The notes beneath the pieces are model-generated. The model was given only the letters and a program-made list of their open reading frames with translations. It did no database searches and was not told the origin of the DNA. A stretch of DNA of 64,000 nucleotides, taken from the NCBI GenBank assembly GCA_047967505.1, contig CM106540.1; one strand, given 5' to 3'. Of this stretch, positions 37,692-50,559 are shown one piece after another (position 1 is the stretch's first letter; each line of letters begins with the position of its first letter). A program made the position numbers and the translations under genes. The stretch comes from Dipteris shenzhenensis. Its lineage: Eukaryota; Polypodiophyta; Polypodiopsida; Gleicheniales.

Positions 37692-40000
37692 TTATAATGA
37701 TATTAAAGTGGAGGGAAGAAATCAAGTGTTTACATCTCTAAAGATAGAAAGTCCTAGTGAGCTTAGAGGCATTGGGAAGGCTGACAATCTGATTGTCAAG
37801 AAGACAAAACTTGCATGGGTATCTCATCGTGTTCCTCTATCATTTCTTTGTGCAAAAAATTTACTCCTTTCTTTCATTAGCAATGAGTTAGATATCTCAC
37901 CTACTTGAAGGGTGAAGGTAAGTTATACCTTCCTTGACATTGCAAGGGGTGGACAAAGATTTCCAACCCCACTACATCTATGTATCCTACGTTTATGCAT
38001 GGCATCTCATTGTAGGAGTTGGCCAATTTCCCTCGGTGGTTAGATTTTTTATGGTGGGAATCTTATGAATAATTGAAGGATAAATATACTCTTAGGAGGT
38101 CAAGATCATAGAATAAGGACAAGAAGAATGACTAAGAAGGTTAGTTTCTATACTTTGTTTTAAGCATGCTACATGGAGTACATGTATTTCAAAAGAAGAA
38201 TCATCATATGGAGTTTAACCTTTCTTTTTAAATTTTCATGTTGGTAGTGGTGGATGTGGAAGAGACACCTTCTCTGCCTCCTAGGGATGATGTTCATGAT
38301 GGGAGTGATGGTATTATAAATATACAATTATTGTTTAAAGATACAATTTGATGGTGGTATAGATAGGGAACTGAGTACTCTAATTTTGCATATGTTTGTT
38401 GTCTAAGGATTGTTGTGAATATCACATTGATTTTATGAATTATTTTTTGAGAAGCTAAAAAGATTGTGAAAGTTGTCACTCTTATATTTTGATCGCCACC
38501 CTCATGGATCATTCTTTGGGTCATGGAGGGTTGGCTACATATGGATGCTGTATTGAAGATTACATCCGAGTAGGTTAGGACTTTGCACGTGGCAAAAAAA
38601 GTCACATGTATGCTAGGGTACATGATTTTTTTTGGCTAGTTTGTGACCCTACTAGGGAGTATAAGAAGAAGGGAAAAAAGTTAAATGGGTTGCATGTTTT
38701 ATTTTCTTGGACTTTCCCACTAGAGTGGAGTTGGGTGTTGGTTCTCCATTGCCTCCTTGGAACTTCTTTTCAAAGGATGAGCTTTCAAGTACGGTTTAGC
38801 CACAATTACTTCTAGTTTGGGAGACAGTTGATGGCTTGCCATGCTATGTCCTACTACAAGTAATGCAAGATCTTGATAAATTATTTGATAAGTGTTCAAT
38901 TTTTTTCTCGATTTATATAATGGTTTAAATTTCTATAATACATTTCTAGGCCCATGCTTGACGTGGACGGAGAGGTATGTTCAAGTCCAAGATCAAAGGT
39001 GGTGAGAAGAGTAGTGCTTTTGAATAGGAATGGGTATTGTTTCATCAAGAATTATGTAGAGGAAATACGAGTATGTAAAAATTATTATTGAAAACATTTT
39101 CTATTGGATTAGTTATTGGTATTATTTGACTTTATAGCTTCATACTTCCATGTTGGTGTTTGCATGTCATAATGGAGCCACATTGCCCCTTGGGTGAGAG
39201 TTGCTATCTTTTTTATATGAATCGGGCTTTAGTGACCAATGACATGTGGACCCATTACATGCCGGAGGCTCAGCAGACTCATGGGCTCTCATTTACTACT
39301 ACACCACTTTAGGGTGCTATAGTGGACACATGTTTGTGCCACTACTACAAGCATCCTTTGGTAAGAGACCTCATAGAGATGAGAAGGAGGTTGAGGAGGA
39401 TGATTACTTAGTAGATCCCGCTTCTAATCCCTTAATGGCTAGTGAGAGACTTTTCTTTTCTTTTCTTGTACTGTGCACATTTGTTATAGTAGACATTCTT
39501 CATGTATAATTGGTTGTTGTAAATGGTTATTGATTTGTCTTTTTTTAATCACTAAATCAAGATGTTTGAATTTTGTTTTGATTGTGGTATAAGTGAATGG
39601 TTGTCTTAACATCTTTATTGTCCATGGTGAGAGACAAGAGGTATGACCAACAAGGGAATCATGCATCCATAGGTTTTTTTTGGATGACGAGTGTGCAATA
39701 CCATACTACCTCAAGCTAAGTAAAGTCACCTCTCTAAAATCACATCCAACCATGACTCTGTCTCACTTAGCATCAAGTCACTACGGCAAACTTTATAGAA
39801 TAGCACCAGTTTCTCATGGAAAGTCTCAAGATGGATGTTAGAAGAGGAGAATAGAGCACCTTACTTCACTCGAGAAAGAGCCAGAGCTCAAGCTGAATAT
39901 CAATTAGAAGACACAATCACTGAACATTCTGACAATAGCACGGAGGACCCGGATTACATCCCTAACTCATAAATGCCTTGTGAGAAACAATGAAATATGC
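37692..40000. other. Region without a clear gene
   Basis: Only short frames. A plus-strand stretch at about 39840-39972 reads EEENRAPYFTRERARAQAEY and then an acidic end (STEDPDYIPNS, stop). It looks like the C-terminus of some protein, but I cannot assign it. A further short plus-strand piece near 38960-39075 (SKVVRRVVLLNRNGYCFI) is equally unassigned. Confidence 0.35.
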
Positions 40001-40006
40001 TCTCCT

Positions 40007-40700
40007 AACCATGGAAATGATAACTGATGGGTATAATAATTTGAATGAGACTTAAATTAGGAATATGAAGTCCCTTTAAATATATCATACCAATCCGAGA
40101 CATGCACATAAGATTGAAGTACCCCTATGCATATTTTTTCATGTTCATGGATTGTACGTGGTGAGAACTAAGGAAATATGTATGCCCAACCATGAAAATG
40201 ATATCTGATGGGTATGATACTTTGCATAGAACTTAAAGTGGGTATTATTAAGCCCCTTTCAAAGTATCGTAGCAATCCAAGACATGAACATAGGATAGAA
40301 GTACCCAGATGTGTATTTTTTCATACTCATGCATGATGCATGGTGAGAAAAAAGAAAATATTTATGCCCAACCATGCAAATGATATCTAACTAGTTTGAT
40401 ACTTTCATGGGCCTAAAAGTGATTAATATAAAGTTTCTTACAAAGAATCATACCAATCTAAGATGCGCACATAGGGTAAAACTACCCTAATATGCGTTTC
40501 TTACAAAGAATCATACCAATCTAAGACACACACATAGGGTAAAAGTACCCTAATGCATATTTTTCATAGTCATGCATGAAGCATGGTGACAACCAAGGTT
40601 ATATGCATGCCCAATCCATGCAAGTGATATCCAATGGATATGATACTTTGCACAAGACTTAAAATCTATGAAATTAAGGATCTTGAAAAGTATCATGCCA
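40007..40700. repeat. Satellite-like ~182-bp tandem repeats, four diverged units
   Basis: Units anchored on 'ccaaccatg.aaatgatatc' start at about 40007, 40188, 40370 and 40614. Spacings are 181, 182 and 244 bp. The long third unit is explained by an internal 63-bp duplication (40434-40496 and 40497-40559), since 182 + 62 is 244. Every unit carries 'gatactttgca', 'cataccaatc.aagac' and 'gtaccc..atg.atatttttcat'. Confidence 0.85.
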
Positions 40701-42248
40701 ATCAAAGATAATTACAAAAGATAGAATAAGAGCATGGACAACCCACAACCATGATGGTAAAAGCTCTTAAAGGAAAATAATGACATCAAATGAAAAAGGC
40801 TAGTACTTCAAGAGCCATAATTCCAAGTACCAGAAAAGGATTCCTCCCCTCCATAAAGAAAGAAAATTTGGAAGTGGAACATGAAAAAGAAGAGGAAGAT
40901 CAAGAAGTTGAAGAAGAGCATGATGGACTCACCTCCTTAGTGAAAAACCTAAATTTTTGTCTTAATGAGGCCATCACAAATGATGATGTCGAATACATAT
41001 GGGGACAAAAGACCTATGTTACTATTGTCATTGTGTCTCCCATGTCTAGGTTCCGAGGGTGTTGGTCACCTCTAGTCATGTCGTTGCTCATTGTAGAATA
41101 AGTGTTCACAAGTGTAGCATAGATCCTCGGGTCATAGTTTGGTGAGAGATGTAGGCTAAAGGGTAGAAAGCAAATCTCATGATTGTTGCTCTACACTGCA
41201 CTTGTAGTCCTTGTTTGCCACATGGTTAACAACCTCCCTTGGGCTGATTTGATTACCCATCCTTGGGTTATGATTGAGTCTGCAGATGATGTTGTGTTGC
41301 AGTAGTTTTTACCCAATGAGTATGGTAAAGATGGTGTTAGTGATAGATGGATCAAGCTTATTATCAATCTTTTCCTCATAATCGATGAACACTATAGATT
41401 GTTTTCTCAATTTTTAAGAAGCTAGTGTCAACCATTTCTTCAAACAAACACACATACCACCATTGAAGATATATTGCTCTTTAAAAGAGATGACTAGTTG
41501 TTTGAGCATCTATCTATTGATTGGGGTTGAAATTGAGCTTCGATAAATGGTCATCCATGGTGAGAGACACACCTCTAGGTTTACTACTGCTAAAGCCTCT
41601 TTGTATTAGGTGCTCTCCTTGAGTATTTTGTCATAACTACCTTGCATATGTGATGCATGTTTGTCCAAGGTTCTGATGAGTGTTACTTGGCTTGTCCATT
41701 TGATCTTGGAGTTTTTATTGCTTAGCGGCCATTTTGAGGAGCATCTACTTTATCTAGATCATGATGATTTGCATCCTAACGATAGCGATGAGGTATCACA
41801 TCAAATGTGGGATGCGTTTGAAAGGAAAATGGAGCTTGTAAGTACTTAGGTACTTTTCTTTAAGCAAGTTTCATCGATGCCAAGCACATTGTGCCTCCAA
41901 TTTGTTGCTTATGTCTGGAGTGATTTGCGCTTGGCGAATATTCATTGAAATTTTGGAGAGATCCCATCCTCCTCTTGATTGCATATCTAGGTATTGCTTC
42001 CAAAAATCATGAATGGGATTGCTAGACATGGAAACCCTGTGTGTATCCTATTGCAACTCCTGTGTGGTGTGTAATTTGGATTATTTAATTCACAAAGCTC
42101 ATTGATTGAATCATTAATGGTGCCTTCCATTGGAAACTCAAGTAAGATGTGGTCTTGGGGGGAGAGGAAGAGGTTATAGGGGACAAATTTGAGGTGGAAG
42201 CAAGTTGTGAAATTGGGAAGGTAGAAGTAAGGATGTTGATAATAGATC
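40701..42248. other. Region without a clear gene
   Basis: A 103-codon plus-strand frame (40790-41101) has a lysine/glutamate-rich middle (EKEEEDQEVEEEHD), but I recognise no family and give it little weight. The sequence at 42.1-42.25 kb is the left flank of Copia copy 2; the join is at about 42249. Confidence 0.35.
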
Positions 42249-43020
42249 TCTGTGTATTGGATTTCGTCTCTCTGTTATGCATTTTTCATTCTAATGTTTT
42301 AGTGGATAACTGTTGACTCCCATTTCTCACTGATCGGTTGGGATTTTGGAGTTTTGACAGAAGAGAGATATTTGCAGATTTTCTTGTGAGTCCGATTATG
42401 CAATGGCGCCCATGTTTTGAGGCATCCCAGGTTCTATTTTCAGTAGCGATCATTGCCGTGGGACCATGATTTCTTGAGCATACCTTATGTAGATCACTCT
42501 GGTTGCAGTTTGAGCCATGTGTGCTCATTCGTGGTGTGCATTGGGTTGCAGTGGATGATTTATAGGCCATTTGGATGCATTGCGATCCTTATTGGATGCG
42601 CTGATAGGCCCAGATTGCCTTGTGGGATGCTATTTTTATGGATGCTTTGCATATGGATGCTATTTTATGTTGAGGCACAGCTTTGACACATTGCACGTGA
42701 TGCACTGATAGTGTTATGCTCTCTTGGATGAGATATTGTTAATGCATATGCCCGTGGATGGTGTTTATGCTTGAGCCATTTGGCACTTATTGGCATTTTG
42801 GATTGCCATTGCAGTTGGCATTTTCTTTTGGGCCAGATTTGCTCATATGGATGCATAGTATATGCACATGAGTTAGCTGCATCTTTTTTTTTTGATGCTT
42901 TGAGCTTTGAGTTTTGGTGATATTTCACTCTATTATGGCATACACATTTGGGTGCACCTGGTATTTGGTGTGATTCTCTCTTGCAGGCACTGGCATTTGG
43001 GATTTTGCTTCATTTGCATC

Positions 43021-46000
43021 ATGGCATCCTCTTCCATGTCTGAAAAGGAGATTTTCAGCATTAAAAAGTTTGAAGGGACAAACTTTTCTTTGTGGAAAGA
43101 ATAGATAAGAGATGTGCTTATTCCAAAGATGCAGATTAAACCCTTGGTAGGTATTCAAGCTAAGCCTGTAGATATGTTTGAGGATGATTGGAATGAGTTG
43201 GATGCATTAGCAAAGTCTACTATTAGACTTCATCTTGCAGAGTCAGTTTATTTCACAGTAGTAAATGAGCAGACTACAGAAGATTTGTGGAAGAAAGTGT
43301 GTGCCACTTATGAGAAGGAAATTGCCTCTAATAAAGTTTACCTCATGAAGAGGTTGTTTGAGCTACAGATGAAGGAAGGGGTCTCCATTACTTCTCACTT
43401 GAATGAATTCAATATTATTTTCAGCCAAATTCAAGCTCAGAAGATGAATTTTGATGCGGAGACTAAGGCAATATTTCTCTTATGTTCATTGCCATCCTCA
43501 TGGGATACCTTCCGTACAGTTGTCAGTAACTTTGCACCTGGTGGAGTACTGAAATTTGATGATGTTATGGGTAGCTTGTTGGCCAAGGAGATTAGACGGA
43601 AGTCTATGGACAGCAACAAGCAAGATGCAGCCTTAAATGTGCAAAGGGGCAGATCATAGTTCAGGGGGAAGTCCCAAGAAAGAGGGAAGTCTCGTAGCAA
43701 ATCTAGGGCACAGAACATTGAGTGTTACCACTATGGCAAGAAGGGTCATATGAAAAAGGATTGCTACAAGCTAAAAAGAGAGCAAAAGGATAAGAAAAAG
43801 GATGCAAATTGGGGTGCAAATAGAAGGAAGAGAGTCCAAGGGAGGACAAAGGAAAAGTGAAGATTGAGGAGATCAATGCAGTCACACATGATAGTGACAA
43901 TGACATTCTCTTCATGTCTAGTTTATCTGCAGAGTTTCTTACCACTTCAGATGATGCATATTCCTAGGATTGGATTTTGGATTCTGGTGCGTCATTCCAT
44001 TTTACTCCCCATAGGGAATGGTTCTCCACTTATGACAGTGGAAAGATAGTTGTGTGCATCTTGGAAATGACTATGCATGTGACATAGTGGGAGCAGGTGA
44101 CATAAAGTTTTCTTTGGCAAATGGGTCTGCATTTGTTTTGAAACATGTGCCTAAGTTGACCAAGATTCTTATTTCAGTGGGTCAGCTAGATGATGCTGGT
44201 TTTCACACCACTTTTGGCTTTCAGAGTTGGAAAATTCAAAAGGACTCTATGCTTTTGGCTAGGGGTGCCAAGTGTGGGACTTTGTATCCCTTACATGTAT
44301 CAGGGGTATTTGATCATGTTGTTGCAATAACCGAGTAGCCAAGCACTTCTTTATGGCATTTCCGGTTGGGCCATATGAGCCAAAATGGGATGAAACTTTT
44401 ATGCCGTTTGGGTTATGTACCGCATTTGAGTTTCTCTGATTTTGAATTTTGTGAGCACCATTATTATGGGAAGCAGACTAAATCAGACCATAAAAGAAGG
44501 GGAAAGAAAGAGTTTGAAAAGCTTGATTTGGTGCATTCAGATGTATGTGGTCCCATGCCTACACAGTCATTAGGCGGGGCTGTGTGACATTCATTGATGA
44601 TGCAACTAGGAAAGTGTGGGCTTATGCTATAGCTTGGAAGAGTGATGTATTCTAGGTATTTCAAGAATGGCTAGCCTTGGTTGAGAATCAGTCAGGTAGA
44701 ACGCTTAAATGCCTACGAACTGACAATGGTGGAGAGTATCTCTCTCATGACTTTCATCATTTCTGTGATACACGTGGGATTAAGAGGGAGCTCACATCCC
44801 CTCATACTCCAAAGCAAAATCTAGTTGTAGAAAAGATGAATCGTACCATTCAAGAAACGTTGCAATGCATGCTTTCCAATGCAAGTCTTTCTGGTGGTTT
44901 TTGGGTTGAGGCAATGAAGACTGCAGTGCATGTGATCAATAGATCACCTAGTAAGAGTTTGGATGGTGGTATTCCTGAAGAGGCATGGAGTGGCAAGAAG
45001 CCCTCTTACTCTCATTTGCGTATATTTGGGTGTGAGGCATATGCACATGTGCCAAAAGAGCTTCGAAAGAAGCTAGATCCTAAGTCTAGGAAATGCATCT
45101 TTCTGGGTTATGGTGAAAGTGGAGAGATGGGCTATCGTCTCTGGGATCCAGAAGCAAAGAAGATCATATGCAACCATGATGTAGCCTTCAATGAGAAGAA
45201 GATGCATAACGCACCCATGAGGGATGTGGAAATGAGGAGAATCACTTTCCAGGATGTGAATCCACCTGCATATGTTGATAGACAGCAAGTTGTCCATGCA
45301 CCAAATGTGCAAGAAATGGTACCACCAAGTACTCCCACAGGTATACAATCAAGGGTAGATGATGGATCATCTATTGATGGAAATGATGAGCCAAATGTGG
45401 CTGATATGCAGGTGGGACAGCAAGCTGAATTGCCCTTGAGAAGATCATCTAGAGTGTCTAGACCACCTGATAGGTTTGTTCTAGGGGTAGACTATGTGAT
45501 GCTTACTGATTGCGGGGAGCCTTCTTGCTATAGAGAGGCTATGATGCACGAGGATCAATGCAAGTGGGAGTATGCTATGCAATCAGAGATGAGTTCACTT
45601 ATGAAGAATAATACTTGGGACATGGTTTCTTAGCCACATGGAAAGAAAGCATTGCCATGTAAATGGGTCTACAAGATGGTCACAAGTGATGATGTGCCTA
45701 GGTACAAGGCCTAGGTACAATGCCCGTTTAGTCACTAAAGGGTTCAAGCAAGAGAAGGGTGTGGACTTTGATGAGATATTCTCTCCAGTTGTGAAGATGA
45801 CCACACTTAGATGCATGCTTGGACTAGTGGCAGCAGAAGATATGGAGCTTATGCAGATGGATGTCAAGACAGCTTTCTTGCATGGGGATTTGCATGAGGA
45901 AATTTACATGGTGGAGCCGGAAGGCTCTGAAGAAAAGGACAAAGAGCATTTAGTTTGCAAGCTAAAGAAGAGTCTCTATGGTCTTAAGCAAGTGCCTAGA

Positions 46001-47077
46001 GAATGGTATCAGAAGTTTGATGCATTCATTCGGTCCCAGGGTTTTAGAAGGAGTGAAATTGATCACTGCCTCTACACTAAAAGGGCTAAGGATAATAGCC
46101 TGATAATCCTAGCACTATATGTGGATGATATGCTATTGGCTAGCAAGAATACTTATGAGCTAGATGCATTAAAGGCCAAGTTGCATGAGGCCTTTGATAT
46201 GAAGGATTTGGGACTTGTAGGTGATATTCTTGGTATGCACATCACGTGTGATCGGAGTAGGAAACTCCTTTGGCTTTCATAGAAGGAGTATGTTACAAAA
46301 GTATTGTAGCATTTCAATATGGAGGGGGGGAAGGCAGTGAGTACTCAATTGCCTCCATATGTGAAATTGAGTCATATAGATAGTCCCAAATCAGATGAGG
46401 AAAGGGCCGTGATGGCCAAGGTTCCTTATGCATTAGCAGTTGGGAGTCTTATGTATGCTATGATAGCTACTAGACCAGACATTGCATTTGCAGTGGGAGT
46501 TGTTAGCCGGTATATGGCTAATCCAAGAAAGAGGCATTGGGAGGTAGTTAAGTGCATCATGAGGTACATGAAGAGTACCAAGGAGATGTGCATCTGCTTT
46601 GGTAGAGGAGACATGCATGTACTTGGGTACACAGATTCAGACTATGCAGGGCATGTGGACAGTAGAAGATCCACTTCTAGTTATGTGTTCACCTTTGTAG
46701 GTGGTGCAGTGTCGTGGATGTCTCACACACAGAAGTGTGTTGCTTTGTCTACCACAGAGGCTAAGTATGTTGCAGCCATAGAGGGTTGCAAGGAGGCTAT
46801 ATGGCTTGATCGGCTAGTGGGAGATTTGGGGATTCATACAGGTACCGACATTGCATAGTGATTCCATGAGTGCTATTTAGCTAGCACGGAATCCAGTCTT
46901 TCATGCAAGGACTAAACATATTGAGGTCAGGTGTACCATTTCATCAGGGAGGTACTTGAGGACAAGCGCATAGAGCTTGTCAAGGTTCATACAGATGATA
47001 ACCCTGTAGATATGTTGACGAAGAGTCTACCTAGTCAGCGGTTTGAGTATTGTCATGTATTGATGGGCATTGGATAG
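43021..47077 (+). pseudogene. Gag-pol pseudogene of Copia copy 2
   Basis: The ATG at 43021 opens the gag frame. Stops follow at codon 28 (43102) and at 43657. The first zinc-knuckle region reads CYHYGKKGH, a Cys to Tyr change. More stops occur near 43965, 44336, 45631, 46280 and 46307. Frameshifts or deletions occur near 43826, 44046 and 44583, with a 14-base duplication near 45705-45718 and others near 46842 and 46932. RNase H reads TTEAKY where the family has TTEAEY. The longest open piece (318 codons, 44677-45633) covers integrase and linker. YVDDMLLA is retained near 46120. Cannot make a polyprotein. Confidence 0.93.
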
Positions 47078-47130
47078 TATGCTCCCTAGTTGTTCTCCCT
47101 TAAAGGCACATTGTCCTTTAAGTGGGAGGT

Positions 47131-47300
47131 TGTGCAGGTTAAAGGTCACTGTGCCTTTACCTCAGTTATGTACAATACTCAAACACATATATAAATGAAT
47201 GAAAAAGAAGATTAGGGTGTTCTGCACCCGCCAAAAGCTATGTGGCTCTCTGTTTCTCTCTCTCCCTCTTCCATTCTTGTTTTCATTGAGAGCACTCTCA
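47131..47300 (+). repeat. 3' LTR of Copia copy 2
   Basis: 170 bp, TG...CTCTCA, preceded by the same purine tract (aagtgggagg). About 90% identical to the copy 1 LTRs. Confidence 0.9.
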
Positions 47301-50300
47301 CCATATACTCATGTATACATATAATCATATATAGCCTAGCCATGTAATGTATGAGGTCATTATTTGTTTGGATATAGCCATTTTGGTTGAGGTTCAGGGA
47401 ATTTTTTGTGTATAGGTATCTTGTATGACCCATAACTTATGCATTGCTCAACGAAATTCGGCAAAATTTGTCGTCAAGTTGTATACATTCCAAACTTGAA
47501 CGTGAGACCAAAAATTTATGGAATAAAAATTTGGAACGAGACCATTAAAGCATCACAAGTCCTATGTTGCATGTGAAGCATGCATCCTAAAGATTATAGG
47601 ATATAGCAATTTATTCAAAAACATCAAAATTTTATTTTGTACATACATGCAACCAAGTAATCATTCAAAAGTACATTAGGTATGGATTAACGAGCCTCCA
47701 ATATTGTGCTAAAGTGATGCACATCCATTTCAGGGCACATTTCGTATCTTTTTTTTAATTTGTTAAAAACCAAGATGGATTGAAAATTTGGAATCCAAAC
47801 TAGTGGGACTACTACATGGTGGTTTTAAATCATTGATAGTTGCTTGATATTGGTATCTAGATTCACCCTAAAATGGAAGAAGTTGAAATGTGCAATTTGT
47901 GCATGTACAAATATCTTTTAATAAATTGAACACTATTTATAATTTTGAATTGTTTCTTTTTCCATGCACTTGCTTGCTATATGGCTCATAAGCATGCCAA
48001 AGTTTATTGCATTTCATAATGCGTAGTATTAAACCCAATAGCATGCCCTTTGGTCTATTTGTGTTTTGAAGCAATTTAGGCCACATTGCACTTGTTTAGG
48101 AAATCCAATTCTGTTGACGTGTATCATTGGAGGGGGAAACCTGATAGCTGAAAATTTTGTTACTCCCATGAATTTCAAATTTTCACACCTCCTGCCCATC
48201 AAATCTTGGTATATTAAAAGTACTTGCCACTTGTCTCCGCGCCTAGCAACCCGCACGGGACCTCGACATGACCTTGTATAGACTTTGGTTTGGCATTGTA
48301 TTATTTCGGATAAGTTATCTTCTATTCTTTTCTCACCTCACAAGCTAGCTTCTCTGGGTCTATTTTGGACTGATTGTGGCCATGGCCTCAATGGCAACAT
48401 GCAGCTTGCCATGGCTTAGAAGAGAAGTAAAAGAGGCTATGAGACAGGAAAGATGAAAAGCTTGGTTAAGGTATAAGGAATAGACTATGGGTCCAAGAAA
48501 GCAATGGCATGGTATCAAAACAGAAATGGAAGATACTTTTATAACATTTACAAAGGGAGAAACAACGAGAAGAAAGAAGACTCCTTGTAGAGAAGCAACA
48601 TGAAGTAGTTGCAGATGCATGCATTAAAGCGAAGAACAAGAGCTATGGTTTCACAATTGTTGGGAACATTTGAGGAAACAACATCAAGCCATTCAAGTAA
48701 ATACCAATCTCGAGTCTTCACAAGCTTTAGCCTACACCCAAAATTTTATAGAGTAACAACCCTACCAACACCTTGGGAGATGCACGCCCAAGAGGCAATG
48801 CTCTCTAACCTGAGAAATGGCCTATAAAAAGTGAAAGAGGTTCATAGCTTAGATCAACTAGATGCAAAGAGGGTGACATTAGCTATGTTGGTGTCCCCTG
48901 AAATAAAGGAGAAATAGCTTGGGCGCACAATGTCAAAGATGTTGTTAATCAAAAGGAGCAATGGGCTCCAACGATTGAACGTAGAGCAGAAACATTGCAT
49001 GATCATCCCGATCCAAGAAGTCTGTGGGCTTCAACAAAATCCAAGAAAAGGAGAGATAGCCTAAGTGTAGAAGTCATTGCTAGAGTGATGAGGTTTCGGC
49101 AAGAAAATACAAAATTTTCTCCAAATAGAAAGGACATTTGTAAAAAGTGGATGGGATGCAAGGTGTTTGATGAGCACATCATACACATGCTTGATACAAC
49201 GTGGGTCAATGATGGTGCCTAAACTAGCCCGGTGGTTGTTTGAGATTGAGCTTTGGGATAGTTTACTTGTTTCATTTCTTAAGCCAGGCTTGGAATTAAT
49301 GTGATTTTCCTAAACCAGCTCAGTGGTTGGAACATCATGCAGCTATGGTTGGTTCAGCTTAAACACCAACTATGTGATTATCATGAACTAGCGGGTTGAA
49401 CAAAAATTAATAGTAATATATTTTGCAACAGGATGGAACTATATTATTATTGTCCTAAATTAGCCCGGTTGTTCCCGGTTAACTCAGAATGCAAAAATAC
49501 TTGACTAACTTTAATAAGAAACAATACAATTTCAAAGAACAGTATATAGTCCGAAGTAAGGCGGAATAACTCAAACAAGGACTACAGACTAATTTCTAGA
49601 CATTCACAAGTGTAAGAGAGTTGAACACAAAATTTTCTCTTCTTGATGTTTGCTTGAACAACAACTGAGCTCAGCTTGAGCCAAAAACAGACTAAAACCT
49701 CAATCAAGCTGCACTCCAATAACTGGCGGCTGCATACATAATTGTAGAGACCAAATTCAAGAGAGTGCTTGGAAATGGTTATAAACCTTTTTCAGCTACA
49801 AACTATATTCTATTCCTAAAAGTAGTGGCATAGTGGGGTGGTGGAGTTAACCCTCGACACCTGGCACTCCCCGGTGGTTAGTCTTTTGGGAACAAAAATA
49901 TGTCGACTTGGACCCTTACCCTACTAGAAATATTCCTTGCTATACTAAAAATTGATAGTCTGGCTACATTTGATGTCAAAGCTCTCTTTCATTCCAAAGA
50001 GAGGTTCCTCCCAAGTGGGAACCATGTCCTGAGGACTTGCAAGTTTACCTTCAACATGCTTATCTGCCAAATTGGATTCACTGGTATCAGCAGTAGTAGC
50101 AGCTGGCTCCTTGCCAATGCTGTGTTCATCCCGAGGTTTAGAACCGAGCTCTGTGCATTCTTTAATATGAGTAGCATGAGTTTTCAGGGGACCTAATATT
50201 ATGTAGAACAACACTTATATAGTGCCTCTAATTATGAACAAGTGGTACTAATAAAAAGAAGTTATGTGTAGAATACTTATATATGGGATAAATCAAAACT

Positions 50301-50540
50301 ATAAAAGTGAGATTTAATGCACAACTTGTTTTGATAGTTTAGCTTAAGAGTACTTACTCTCTTTTATTTGTAGCCTTTATTGTGATGTGGTGACTTTTAC
50401 CTATGATAGAACTTTAGTATTGTTAATATATGACACTTTCTAGCTATTATGTGTAGTATATGAAGATGCTTATTTATGAAATGCGATTTACATTGCAACA
50501 CACTAGGCTAATAACCACCCATTTGATGTATGGGCTGAGA
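47301..50540. other. Long region without a clear gene
   Basis: A plus-strand stretch at about 48960-49210 reads like protein: DHPDPRSLWASTKSKKRRD, then VIARVMRFRQENTKFSPNRK and VFDEHIIHMLDTT. It may be a remnant of a transposon ORF, but I cannot assign it. At 49200-49470 the words 'agcccggtggttg' and 'cagctcagtggttgg' recur loosely. Otherwise nothing. Confidence 0.4.
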
Positions 50541-50559
50541 CTGGCTATGACTAATGATT

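Larger units (their letters stand above)
42249..47300 (+). mobile_element. 5'-truncated, decayed Copia retrotransposon (copy 2)
   Basis: Closely similar to copy 1 from the middle of its leader (copy 1 position about 22468) to the end of the 3' LTR (47131-47300). The 5' LTR, primer site and first ~670 bp of leader are missing. Its LTR differs from that of copy 1 at roughly 15 positions. It still has the ATG frame and the 4 reverse-transcriptase residues that copy 1 lost, so copy 1 is not simply its parent or offspring. Confidence 0.92.
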
